Assembly: GCA_006384855.1 (NCBI GenBank)
Contig: VCJN01003216.1
Location: 62,001-126,000 of the forward strand
DNA length: 64,000 nt
Direction: 5' to 3'
From: Tetraselmis striata
Lineage: Eukaryota; Chlorophyta; Chlorodendrophyceae; Chlorodendrales; Chlorodendraceae
Part shown: one piece after another, positions 32,613-43,284 of the stretch
Position numbering within the stretch: position 1 is the first letter of the stretch
How the letters are laid out: each line of letters starts with the position of its first letter
Program-made: the position numbers and the translations under genes
The notes under the pieces: generated by a model
Told to the model about the DNA's origin: nothing
Database searches by the model: none
The model's input: only the letters and a program-made list of their open reading frames with translations

Positions 32613-35520
32613 ACTACTTTGTACTCGAATAATAAGAATGCTGTATTACTACCGGGTATAATATGACAGATGTCGTATATATGATATGGCAGATGGCATC
32701 GAATGCACCGGTACAATGATATATAAAATAAGAATCGTCTGTACACACCATCTCGAGATATTAAGATGATAAAAATAAGAATTATCTGTACACCCCCCAC
32801 AAAAGTTTAGCCCTAGAGGAATCCGCATGCGAGCGCATCGCTGCGTGGCAGCATGCAGTAAAAACCACACACACTCCTCTAACTACACTAAAGCTTAGCT
32901 TGAATTGCCTTGGTTGCAGCGCAGCCTCCAAAATGTCGCGCGAAAGCATCGTTTTACGCGATGCGTTTTTTCTGCTCACAGTGAGTAAATGTTGTTTTTG
33001 ATCAGAAAATGGCATAATACGATTGCATGCGTTTCAGCTTTTTGGGGCTGCGCATGCTCCTAAGCTTTCGCGCACGGAAAGTACAATAGATGATGAATAA
33101 ATTGTGTGAGTGTTGTGCCAGTTGGATCATGGTGTGGCATCACACCCTTGCATACACCACTATATATCCCTACGTTTGTCTCGTCGTTCGAAAGGGACTG
33201 GAAATGCGATCCGTTGGTAGCATAGCACGCGACGCGCTATATGGCCCAAGCTTCACCAAGCGAGTAGCCCATATCAAAACCCTTTTGTTGCGCCACTGCC
33301 ATACCGCAGCGCGGGAGGTGTGCATGAAAGATAGGCATTATGCCAAAACACTCAGTATTGCCAAGTCGTCGCAAAAACTTTCATGCATCACTAGCAAAAA
33401 GTTGTCTAGAAACATGGGGAAACGCCATAATGCAAAGTTGTTAGTCCACGTTAGAGCATTTATGGACCCGAGTCTGACGCACAATGGATTGCATCTAGGT
33501 GCCCGTGACGTGACCTAACACTGGGCCCCTATGTCTGAAAACACGTGTTTGGGCCCGTAGATCCCTTACTTAAACGTCAGCGAATCGCAAATCTGAGCGC
33601 GAAAATCCGGGCAATATAAATCCCCTGAGGGCAAATGTGAGAGCGCCTTTGCTATGGCTTCTCCAACGCGACCTCGTATGCCTCAATCCGACGCCGTTTC
33701 GCAAAGATATGCCCCTTGGCGCGCCTCCCGAAAGTGCGATTGCAGCACAATACTCCCGACATTGACAGAGCTCGGATTCGTCTACCCTCTCGCGTAGACG
33801 CTCGTTTTTACTCAATAAAAAGCAGGGAGTGGGCGCATGACACCACTATGTCGACGAATTTCGAAGAAAATTGCACCTATACTTGGCCAAAAACGTTATT
33901 TATATGCTCCGAAACCCCTTACAATGCTGAAATTGGGGCACTGTTGCAGCGCGTCTGCCACTTTGTCTGCGACTTCTCCGCGCCAAAGTAAGCGATATTA
34001 TTTCCCGATTAGCGACGATACACCCAGCTACGATTGAGCATACTTGCGGTTGGTCGAATGGCATATAGTAATCTTGCCATGTATTACCATCACAGCATTG
34101 GATTCCCGTGTGTCGTACGACTTTGAGGGACAAGAGTTTTGTGGGCAGGTGTATGCACGTATAATATATACATTTATTTATTTATGTAATAATTAATATT
34201 ACTATTAGGCCATGAGAAGTTGATTTGTTGTTTTAGGTGCCCCCCTCATTTTTTAGCCCCCCTTGGTCTCTTTCCTGCTGCATCCCCAGGTGCTACAAAT
34301 TACTGTGAAAAGCACTGCAAAATATGCAGATATCGGGCTGTGATATCAAAGATGGTGATGTACAGCTAGTGCACGACATTGGCTAGTAAGCTATTGCCAC
34401 ATGCACAAAAGGGGACAGCTATGAAGAAAAAACACATGATTGCAGTGTGGAAGTGTTAACTCCTTGCACTGCCGCCCGAAGCATATCATACATGGGTGTG
34501 TAATGATGGATGAATGCTACGATGTCATGCAGTCGTGTCATATATTGCACGCGCAATACGCATGGATGTGATGCGCTTGACGGGTGCCTTGGTGCGCCGC
34601 GTATGCTCGCTTGTTGGTTAATGCTGAAATGATGGTTGTTGCTCTTTCCGTCCGCATGCCTTTTTTCGTTTGGCTTCGCATGCCTTTCTGCTCCGATATT
34701 GTCGCACATTTGTACGAGCGGCTTAGCTCTCTTGCATGAGTGTGCACATTGTGCAGACGTGCCGCACCGTTCTCCACTGGTCAAGGCGCACCTCTACCGA
34801 AAGCAAAGTTAATGCAAAGTGGAGGAAAGCCACCTCAATCGTTTCCAGCGCGTCGAGGAGAGGGTATCGTCGATAAACGCAATGCACTCTTGCGCGGTGT
34901 CGACGGTGTTCTTTGGGACACTCATGGCGACAACGGCGACATCGCAAAGCGGCTGGGAGGTGGGGGCACACAACTTATGCATGTCAATGTAAGCTCTGAG
35001 CATGTCGCGGTTGTCGCCGAACTCCCTCGCCTCCTCCACGGCAGCTTGAGCTGTTGGACGATGTCGATGTTAACGCTCACCCATACTGACAGATTGATGC
35101 CGCCAATCAGTTTCACGGGGTGAATGTTGTGAGGGTGGCCGTTGTGATGCCCATTCGCGGCCTTGGCGGGGGACGATGTCGAAAGGAGCCTATAAACCGA
35201 CGTGGCGCCGCCAAGGATAGCGCGCATGCAGCCGTGAGGCCAAGCGCGGCCGTACGCATCGATAGGGATTCTCATGTACAATACGAAGTACTGTTTGGGA
35301 GTCGGCATCTTGTTTTGCGGATAGCCGTTAACCCCCCCCCCCCCCTTTCTGAGGGAGATGTAGGTAGCTAAAACAAGAAATATACTTATTGTCATGGGCT
35401 TACTGGCAAATGATATTGCATGTAGCAGATAATAAAGGATCACAGGTAGCGTGCAACTACATGTCGCTACATAGCGACTAAGGATTATATGGCGCATGCA
35501 CGTCTCCGCGCGCACCGTCG
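32613..35520. other. AT-richer spacer without recognisable gene
   Basis: ORFs up to 142 codons occur, but with no domain, no codon pattern like the real genes here, and no repeat partner. A C run lies at 35333-35346. A TTTATTTATTTATG tract lies near 34171. Nothing further can be supported. Confidence 0.5.
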
Positions 35521-35576
35521 CTATCCGTCATATCGCAGCGTCAGCGCAACAACGACAAGGGTTTGGTTTGAAATTA

Positions 35577-36000
35577 TACACAGTGCGATTCTCATTTGCC
35601 GAGACTTGCGAAGAGCGTGTGACGTGGCACCCGCAAGGCCTAACGAGTAGGGTGGGATGAGGTGATGGGTGCGAGAAGCGCGACAGCAAAAGGGATAAGC
35701 GCAGTGGATTCTCCAGCACCACCTAAGTAGTGTTGGAGTACTCTTGAACTTGAGGTCGGGAGTTGTCGACGGTAAGCTGGCAACAGCCGCCAGCCCCCAC
35801 ATTCTAGAAACTTCGGAAAATCCCATAGAAATTCCGGCGAGTCGTAGTATCAAAATAGCAGCGACAACCGGTAGAACTACTTCACACGTTCAGGAGCTGC
35901 GGCGCGAATTAAATGCCCGCTTCACTTTGTATGTATGGCTTACCTCAGTAAAATATTGAACAATAATTAAACACAGTGCGAGTCTCGTTTTCCGAGACAA
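35577..36000 (-). repeat. Direct repeat at end of second recombinase element
   Basis: ACACAGTGCGA-TCTC-TTT-CCGAGAC occurs at 35577-35606 and again at 35970-36000. The spacing and position just after the recombinase gene suggest the B1/B2 or A2 parts of split direct repeats of a second DIRS-group element. The matching A1 end was not found upstream of 43257, where the foldback repeat begins. Confidence 0.4.
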
Positions 36001-36521
36001 CCGAAGGGCCCGGACCGCGCCCGGAAACGGTAAGTGGACTGTGGATGACGGCGTCGGCCGCGAAAGGCCAGCGGGGTCGAAAAGCAGAAAAAGAAATGGC
36101 CGCCGGCGGGGTCCAATAGGAACGATGTAGGTGTGGACGACGCTGCGGCCGTCCACCAAGCAATCGCCGACCCAACAAATGTTGGGAAGGGAAACGCCAG
36201 CTTCGGAAGCGGCCGATGCACCGCCGCTACGCAGATCGTGCGATGTCCAAACCAAGCCGGGGGGCGGGCGCTCGCCGCGGGCATGGCAGGCGACGGTGAC
36301 CCTTCGGATCACCGTGTCCGAAGTCCAGGTCCGGGGTTGGCCACCGGGCCGCTGCCGGAAGTGCGCATTAGCTACGGATAGCACAGCAGCCCGATAACGA
36401 ACGAGCGCATGTATGAGATTCGCAAGATTCGGGCGGGCTGACCGTAAAATCTGGAGAGGCGGGCCCAAATCGTCCGGACAGTGGGTTCTTGCCTCCCGAC
36501 GCCGATGATCGTATGGGGAGG
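35890..36521 (-). pseudogene. Second tyrosine recombinase, C-terminal half
   Basis: In one frame the minus strand reads from SPYDHRRREARTHCPDDLG through the His/Arg box WTSHDLRSGGASAASEAGVS and WVGD to the Tyr box SVVHTYIVP. These are the C-terminal catalytic boxes of a DIRS-type tyrosine recombinase. The upstream half lies at 42575-43210, beyond the LINE. Removing the LINE and one copy of the 14-bp duplication joins the two halves in frame at SPYD. Confidence 0.7.
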
Positions 36522-36568
36522 TTGAAATTTGTAGCATCCCCCCGACCCGCCCGGCTTCTCGAGGTGGC

Positions 36569-37560
36569 GTGGCCGGTGGGGGTTCAGCACTGTGGGGCGT
36601 CCTCCGGCCCCTCCATGCCCCTCTGCTAGGGTGTCTCCCGTGGGGGTCGCGGTCCCGGCGGGGGCGGCGGTGGTGGTGGGCGCGTGGCGCTGCGATGGCG
36701 CGGGTGCAGTCGTTGACGCCCGGCGGGGGCGTTGACTGGCAGTTCCGGTGTTGCGATGGCAGTTGCGGACGCACCTGCCAGCGGCCCGCCCCCCTGTGCA
36801 CGCACGTGAACCACGGGATGGAGTCCGACGACCCAGCGGTAGCTGCCATGCACCTCGCCTACGCTGCGACTTTCGACCCCTCTGTGTATGTGCGGTGCGC
36901 CCCACCAGCCGGCTGCCCGCGCTCGGGCCACCACGTGTTCCATGGCGCGCGAGCGGCGGCCCGTGCCGCCACCTGCGAGTTCTGCAGCCCCCTCCTCCCA
37001 CGGCTCCGCCCTCCGGTGTGGCTCTCCCGGCGTCGGCAGCTGATGGCGTGCGGGCGCTGCGGGGAGCTGCCGGCGGGCACGTCTCGGAGTGCCCGCCGGC
37101 GGAAGCGCCGGCGGTCCGCGAGGGCGCGGGCGGCTTCTGTAGAGGCTACAGAGGGGGGCGCCGATGCTGCGGCGGATGGGGTGCCGCTGGCGGTGGTACA
37201 CGCTCACCGCCGGGCGGCGAAACTCACCGCCGTGCATGAGCTGCGCCGCGCTCGCCAGGCGCTGGACACCGCCGACCTCGGTATGGTGTCCGACGCCGCT
37301 GCGGCGCTCCCTGACCTTGAAGCCCCCCATCCGCTTCCTGCTCCCACCGACCCGGAGTACTCCCCTCCCGAGGAGCCGCCGGACCTGCGGCGGGCGCCGC
37401 CGTCGTGGGGTGGCAATGCGGATGAGGTTCGGCGGTGGGGGGAGGATTAGAGGCGGGTTTTGCGCCGTGCTCCCCGCCTTTCCGATGGGCATGTGGACAA
37501 GTGGCGTTTGGAGCACGTCATGGACCTAGACGTACCTGCATGGCGCATGTGGGTGAACCG
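36569..37560 (+). pseudogene. LINE ORF, N-terminal zinc-finger region
   Basis: The frame contains Cys/His clusters (CCDGSCGRTCQRPAPLCTHV and CAPPAGCPRSGHHVFHG, then CEFC), as expected for DNA-binding zinc fingers at the N terminus of R2/CRE-type proteins. The frame reaches an in-frame TAG at 37448-37450. It continues in the same frame with RLSDGHVDKWRLEHVMDLDV and AWRMWVNR to 37560, where retroposon A is inserted. The frame resumes unchanged at 39585 (WVNR again, from the target duplication). Confidence 0.55.
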
Positions 37561-37646
37561 GAACTTCTCACTTTCCAGCCGGCCCTTAACACCGGGCGAA
37601 GTACTGCTTATGTACTAAATCCGGGCGAGCCGGCGCGGCTCTACTG

Positions 37647-38216
37647 GTGATGATAGTGTACTCCTGTGAAACGGGGGACCGCCCGACGACCGGACGACCC
37701 ACCACCGGGCCAACTGACGGCCAGCGCCCACAGAGGCGTGAAGAGCAGGCTCCACAGGAGATCATCACTACAGCCACCATGGAGATCAACAGACCCGAGG
37801 AGCAACAGAAGGCCGCGGTCGGCGCCGCTCTCGATGCGCGGCGCGGCGGCAAGACCCAACTTCCCAAGATCCGAACCGCCATCACTGCGGAACAAATCGC
37901 AGGCACCCGACTTCCACCGGCTGGCCGCCCCAGGCTAACTGAAGGCCAGCGCCCTCCGCGGCGTGAAGAACAGGCTCCGCAGGAGACTACCACAACAGCC
38001 AACATGAACATCAACATACCCGAGGAACACCAGGAGGCCGAGGTCGGCGCCACTATCGATGCGCCGCGCAGCGGCAGAGCCGATCGAACCCCCCAAGACC
38101 CCATCAACCATTGCCGCGACAAAATACACATACACCCGCCTCCCACATGCTGTCCGCCGCCGCCTCCGCGTCTCGAGCGGCCAGTCCCGCCAGCCCCCAA
38201 TCGATCTTCCCCTTGA
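37647..38216 (+). pseudogene. Retroposon A 5' ORF, copy 2
   Basis: A 189-residue frame has the same two-fold duplication as in copy 1: TMEINRPEEQQKAAVGAA and NMNINIPEEHQEAEVGAT, each followed by a GTRLPP- or DPINH-type segment. It ends PPVPPAPNRSSP. Upstream the reading continues in another frame through NTGRSTAYVLNPGEPARL. The function is unknown; peptide-level conservation with 8571-9425 is the reason to list it. Confidence 0.4.
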
Positions 38217-38614
38217 TACCGACTCTGCCACGCAAGTCGCCATGCTATTCGGCAATCTGGCGATCCGCAACCGTGCGACGGGGGTCGACCTGCGCCGCAA
38301 CCGTGAGTTCCGCGGAACCCGATCCGTGCCCTCGGCCCCATGCTCAGGGTATACACATCAACCCACAACGTCCAGGCGGTGACCCGACGTGCCCCTGTAC
38401 CGGCTGCCGCCGCTCCGGCAGGGGTGAGCAGAGCCGGACTCGCCACTAACACGGGATCCGACGCTAAACTCGTCGCAGCCAGTATCACGCACCTATATGG
38501 GCGAGAGAAGATCGCGACTGATCACCACCCGCGCCGCCTACAGCCGACCAGTCGGCGATGCACCACGGCTAGCTCCCCCAAGAGCTCCAGCCACCACCAA
38601 CTACCCAGCTACAA

Positions 38615-39205
38615 GTGGCCCACACCCCGGCCGCGGCAGCCCCTCAAGCCACGGAGATGGACAGCGACGAGCGACTCGCCACCGGCAGTCGAGCAGCCGG
38701 CGACAAGCGTCGATCCAGCCCCGCACCCCGAGCCGGCTCCACCGGCCGCAGCCCAAGCCCCCGCCGTGACAAGAGAGGCCTTGGAGGCCACCAACCCCTC
38801 GAGCATCATAACCCCACATCCAGCACACCAGCCCAGGCGTCCCGCCTGGTCCAGCTCGCGGCAGAGGCTCATCACCCCCGCCGCCCCCCACGCCGGACGG
38901 CCCCCTTGCAGCCGCAGGTGGATCGTATGCGGATGCTCCGCAGGCAAGGCACCCAACCCCAAGCTGGAAGCACGCCCGAGACTATCAGCGCCGCCACCCA
39001 AGAACTACGGACGTTTCTAGCCTGTATGCCCGGAATGCATTTTTCGAATTTACCGCACTATTCCCCGCAAGTATTACAAACAGTGTATCGCCCGACCCGC
39101 GGGCTTGGTACCGGTACAGGCACGAGACGAAGTCATCATGCCATTAAACGCAGTATACTGTGCCTAAAAGAAAATTATATATTTGAAAAATGGAGGGCAT
39201 TGTAG
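38615..39205 (+). pseudogene. Retroposon A 3' ORF, copy 2
   Basis: A 196-residue frame with Arg/Pro/Ala-rich composition shares KRRSSPAPR, RLVQLAAEAHHPRRPPRR, MLRRQGTQPQAG and ATQELRTFL with copy 1. It then runs on through YRPTRGLGTG. No domain was recognised. Confidence 0.35.
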
Positions 39206-39584
39206 CCCCCACCCCCCCCAAGCTAGCCGGCTCAGCGGTACATAAATACTGAGCACCATATAGCTATTCCGGCTGGCTCCCCTCCCCCAACACACCTCAG
39301 TAGCAGCAGGCGGGACGCCTCTGGCTGCCTTAGCGTGCCTGCTGAGCTCTGGATGGGATGGGTGTGACTTGGGTAGGGACAGCAGGGGGGCGCTGCTGTC
39401 TTAGCTATAGCCCACTGGAAGGGGGAGGGGCTAGGAAACATTGGAGGATGGCTGGTAGCTTGAGCTGTGATAACACTTCGTGTTCCCCACTGTGGTTAGA
39501 GATAGCAGGCCCTCAGAGCAACTCAGTCTGAGCGAGTGGATGCAGCAGACTAGACGTTGTAAGAAATTTCAATTTCAATTTTCT

Positions 39585-41100
39585 TGGGTGAACCGTTGCA
39601 TGGCGGGGCGGTGCCACTCGCGCACAGCGGCTTTCTTGGCGAGTGGCACCGTCTTTGCGCTCCACAAGGACGACCCCGCCGCGCGCGAGGAGCGGGCGAA
39701 GACCGGCGAGCCGCTTCGAGTACGCCCGCTAGGCGCCGGCTCTGTGCTGGTGCGCCTGGCCTCCACCCACGCTCTCGTGCAGGTGGGTGCGGATGCGTGG
39801 GAGGCCATGGGCCCGGTACAACGCAGCTATCAGTCGGGAGCTGGTTGTGAGACGGCGTATATGACCATGCGGGTGGCGTTGCAGCTTTTCGGCGGGCATG
39901 GTACTGGCGGTTTTGGGCTACTACTGGATATTCGGAATGCCTTCAGTGAGGTATCCCGAGGTGCGATACTTTACTGTACGGCTTGCTTCAGCACCCGCGT
40001 CTACATGGCATGATCCCTTTTTCCGGATGTTGTACGATCGTCCTAGCGACATATACTACTACGCGCCGGATGATCCCGGTACTTTGCATGCCACCCTACA
40101 GTCTCGTACGGGTGTGCGCCAGGGCGATGTATTGGCCCCGCTATATTTCTGCCTCGCTATCGCGGGCCCGGTGCAAGCGGTTGTGGCTCATGCCGCCGCC
40201 GCTGATACTTTTGCCAGAGTTTCGCGCATGATTGCGGCGCGGCTACTGCCGCGGCTCACGTTCCGCGTGTTTTTGGCGAGTATTGTACGGAGTTTTCAAA
40301 GTCGGACTGGTGGTACATGACAATAGGACGCGGTACGTTCGTCATCCTGAAGACAGCGAGGCCGAGTTGCGGGCAGGGCGGGCGAAGTTGGCCTCGGGAG
40401 GGTTTCGTGCCCCGGCCGACGACCCTGTCCAAGATGGCGCCGTGTACCCGGGTGCTCCTATAACCCATTACCCCGGGTGGATGACCGGTGCGTTGGGGCG
40501 GCGCCGGGTGGCCCACGCCGCACCGTTGGAGCGCATCGCCTCCTTTGGCACGTCGGGATACGGCTGCCACCATGGGGCCATGCGGCTGCTGGTCGTATGC
40601 GCGGTGCGGCAGACCGGCTTCCTCAGCCGCATGATGCCGCCGTCGGAGCCGGACCCTTTCTTGGAGGCCGTGGACGCCGCCAACATTTCGGCTGCGTTTT
40701 CGTTGCATGGTTTGGACGCTTGCGACCAGTCTACACCGCGCATGGAGGCTGCGATCGTCCAGATGAGTATGCCCGCGGATTTTGGCGGTTTGAATATGGC
40801 CTTGCTGCAGTCTGAGGCCTCCGCATCGTTTTATTACGCGCGATCGGTTGTCCTGCCAAAGCCGGTAGGGGAGTGTACGGGCCCGCCCTCGACCCCTTGT
40901 ACGAGGCGGTTCGCGCCGAGGTGTCGTCCGTGGCTACGAGTGCTTTGCCATGGGCGCGCGAGACGCGCCGCGTATACGAGACTGTCCGGGGCCGTACCAC
41001 GTTACCGCAAGCAGATGTGCAGCGCGCACGCGCCGCGTACGGGCACGCCCTCGAGATCTTCGAGTTACTTACGGTCGGTAATGCTATGACCACCGCGCGC
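39585..41100 (+). pseudogene. LINE reverse transcriptase, degenerate
   Basis: In frame from the insertion site the product contains RVRPLGAGSVLVRLAS (RT motif 1-2) and GFGLLLDIRNAFSEVSRGAI (motif A, with the D-x-x-NAF variant typical of CRE/NeSL-like RTs). In the next frame it contains SRTGVRQGDVLAPLYFCLAI (motif B). The frame from 40232 has GAVYPGAPI and later MSMPADFGGLNMALLQSEAS, corresponding to the thumb region's LP--GGLGL motif. The catalytic Y-x-DD motif C expected near 40200-40320 is missing, apparently deleted, and at least three frame changes are needed. The enzyme is therefore dead. Confidence 0.65.
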
Positions 41101-41399
41101 TGCACCGGATCCGTCAGCTGGTACTACGGCCCGTACGGGTACGAGCACTAGTGGAGGACTGCGCGTCACCACATCTCCGTTTACGGCCACTCCCCTTGGA
41201 GTTGGTACTGGTGAGACTGCTTCTGCTGCCTAGCAATCGCTTCCTATCGGTGGTAAGAGTATTGCCAATACATTTATTACATGCGCTTAAATATAGCTCT
41301 CAAGATACCGTCGCCCCGCAAATTAGTGGCACCCCCTCCGTGAGTGGCATCTCCTCAGCCAAGCGGTACTACAGCCCCGCCCTCGGGTATGGGTACAGG

Positions 41400-42508
41400 T
41401 GCTGCCTCCGATGATCAACCCACGGCGACCATGGTTGTCCAACGCCACCTCAGCCGTGCGATTCGCTTGCGTGACTTCGTGGCCCTCGCTCTTGGCTTCC
41501 GGCGTATGGGTGCCGCGGCCTCGCGCCTTGGTACCCTGCGCATGTACAGCGCGTGCGGGTCGGGCTCCCTATCGCTTTTCCAGTCGGATCACGAGTCAGC
41601 CCTCAAGATTCCCCATGCTGCTTATTCGGCCGCCGCTGCGCGGGTGCTGGGCCTTCGCCCGCGCGGGGGTTCCGCGCTTGTCACATGTCTTGGCCCCACA
41701 TGTGGGATTGACCCCTTACGGCTTCGCTCTACGGATGGATCGAACCGGAATGCCACGGATTTCGTCGTGGATCATCTGCCCATCTGCCCCGTTGCGAACT
41801 ACAAGCACCGGAAACATACCGCTTTGAAAAATCTGTGGGCTCCCGTGGCGATCGAAGCGGGGGCGGTGCTCGACCGGGACCGCTCGGGAGTCGGCGACTT
41901 GACCCTTGAGACGAGTGGGCTGCGCCCAGCGGACCGCTCGTGGCCGTCAGATTTGACGATGGCGGGATGGGGGGGGCCTCGGCGTGCGATTACATGGTCG
42001 ATTTCGCGTGCGTGTCCTCCACGACCCCCAATTGGGGCAACGACCCCCGCTGGTGCACCCTGGAGTCGCGGCGACCGAGGCGGAGCGCAACAAGCTAGCG
42101 GCGGACCGGGCGTATTCCGCCCCGGCGCAGGGTGTTCAACGGTACTGCCCTTTTGTGGTTGAAGACCGCGGCCGCCTCGGAAAATCCGCTTTAACGGTGG
42201 TCTACATCTTCACTGTGTTACTTGCTGTGCGCAACTTCCCTGGCGGTCCTTCCGTCCCGACTTCATGCTTCCTTATTCGTGGTCAGTCCGTCCAAACTCT
42301 TCAAAACTTTGTTGCCAGCAAGCCCGCTGAGTGCTGCCATCACATGTCGCGCACGCGGCGGGGGTTGTTGCAGCGAGTCTCTACTTGCGTGCATGGTACC
42401 TTGGGCGGCATTCTCTCTGCCGGGGTGCAGACGGCCAAGTCTGATGCGTTTGCCCGTGCTCATTCCGCACCCTCTTCTGGTGCTGCTTCCACCTCGCAAC
42501 TGTTGTAG
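41400..42508 (+). pseudogene. LINE restriction-like endonuclease domain
   Basis: The frame 41344-42162 contains KIPHAAYSAAAARVLGLRP, HLPICPVANYKHRKHTALKN and SGLRPADRSWPSDLTMAGWG. The next frame carries on with HPGVAATEAERNKLAADRAY and CPFVVEDRGRLGKSALTVV. The RPAD block, then E-x2-K-x7-Y, then PFVVE-x-G-x-G match the restriction-like endonuclease of R2/CRE/NeSL elements, which nicks the target for target-primed reverse transcription. One frame change near 41990 breaks it. Confidence 0.6.
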
Positions 42509-42574
42509 TGGACGTTTTCTATTGCCTATTCGGGTAGTTTGCTGATCGCCTTTTGCAGCTAGCTCATGAAACTA

Positions 42575-43210
42575 ATCGTATGGGGAGGCAACCGCGATAT
42601 CCCCGCCGCGAGCGGATGTACTCGTCTGTGACCGGTTGAGGAACGTGAAATTGGCCGCGGTACCGAGGCACGCGCGGAAAACGTACCAATCGCACTCAGC
42701 GCCGCCGAGCACAGCATGCGGGCGCCGCACGCGTCGAAGTGCGACCTCCGCGGGCAAGGGCACGCGGAGTTCCGTGGCACGGTTATCCACCTAGGCCAGC
42801 TTTCAGCCGTTGACGGCCTAGTTGACCAAGCTTGGTGCCTTGGTGCTTGGTTTTTTAAGGGGCCAACCGCAACGAGCTCCATCATGTGCTGGTCGCGGAA
42901 GAAGGTGTTGATCGCCGAAGGGTAAGGCTGAAAAGCCCCGGCCTGGGCGGGTCCGCGGTCGGCAACCCACGAGATGTAGCAGACAACGAGCGGCGTGTCT
43001 GCCTGCGCACATAGCTCCTTGACGAGGTTGAGCTCCGACGACGAGTAGGACGCGACTGATCGCGGCCTCAGCGTCGCGGACAAGAAGTCTGCCGCGCGTC
43101 TACCGATGTTGTCCGCGCCCACCAGGCGGAGCGCGCCCGCGCGCATGATAGCCGCCCATGGTACCGGCGCGACTGCACGCACGGTGTACCGCAGTGGCAC
43201 GCGACTCCGC
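42575..43210 (-). pseudogene. Second tyrosine recombinase, N-terminal half
   Basis: The minus strand reads RRAADFLSATLRPRSVASYS, then CYISWVADRGPAQAGAFQPY and PSAINTFFRDQHMMELVAVG, a SAM-like core-binding domain close in layout to that of the recombinase at 28.4 kb. After a frame change near 42830 it continues VPLPAEVALR, WYVFRACLGTAANFTFL (first catalytic Arg) and IAVASPYD, ending at the LINE target site. The C-terminal half lies at 35890-36521. Upstream, at about 43285, the foldback repeat begins. Confidence 0.65.
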
Positions 43211-43284
43211 GCGCGGGGCGGCGGCATACGCAAGCACCGCCGGAAATCGAACAACAAAGCGTCCGAAGTTAGAGTTATCCAGCG

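Larger units (their letters stand above)
37561..39584 (+). mobile_element. Retroposon A, copy 2, inserted in LINE
   Basis: It is flanked by TGGGTGAACCG at 37550-37560 and 39585-39595. It begins abruptly in the middle of sequence that continues upstream in copy 1, so it is 5'-truncated. It ends in AATTTCAATTTCAATTTTCT, a short simple-repeat tail typical of LINE/SINE insertions. 37561-39250 matches 9425-7745. 39250-39560 has no counterpart in copy 1. ORFs at 37647-38216 (internally duplicated) and 38615-39205 correspond to those of copy 1 but carry frameshifts. Confidence 0.75.
36522..42574 (+). mobile_element. R2/CRE-group LINE with 14-bp TSD
   Basis: The element is flanked by ATCGTATGGGGAGG at 36508-36521 and 42575-42588, a 14-bp target duplication inside a tyrosine-recombinase gene. 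Order on the plus strand: Cys/His zinc-finger region, reverse transcriptase, restriction-like endonuclease, and the 3' tail TTTTGCAGCTAGCTCATG at 42551. Having the endonuclease C-terminal to RT is the layout of early-branching LINEs (R2, CRE, NeSL). A 2.0 kb retroposon (37561-39584) interrupts the RT ORF. The net length without it is about 4.0 kb. Confidence 0.75.

Noticed and set aside
33090..33518. A 142-codon ORF as a gene
   Set aside because: No domain, no repeat partner, composition unlike the coding sequences here, and it lies in AT-richer spacer.
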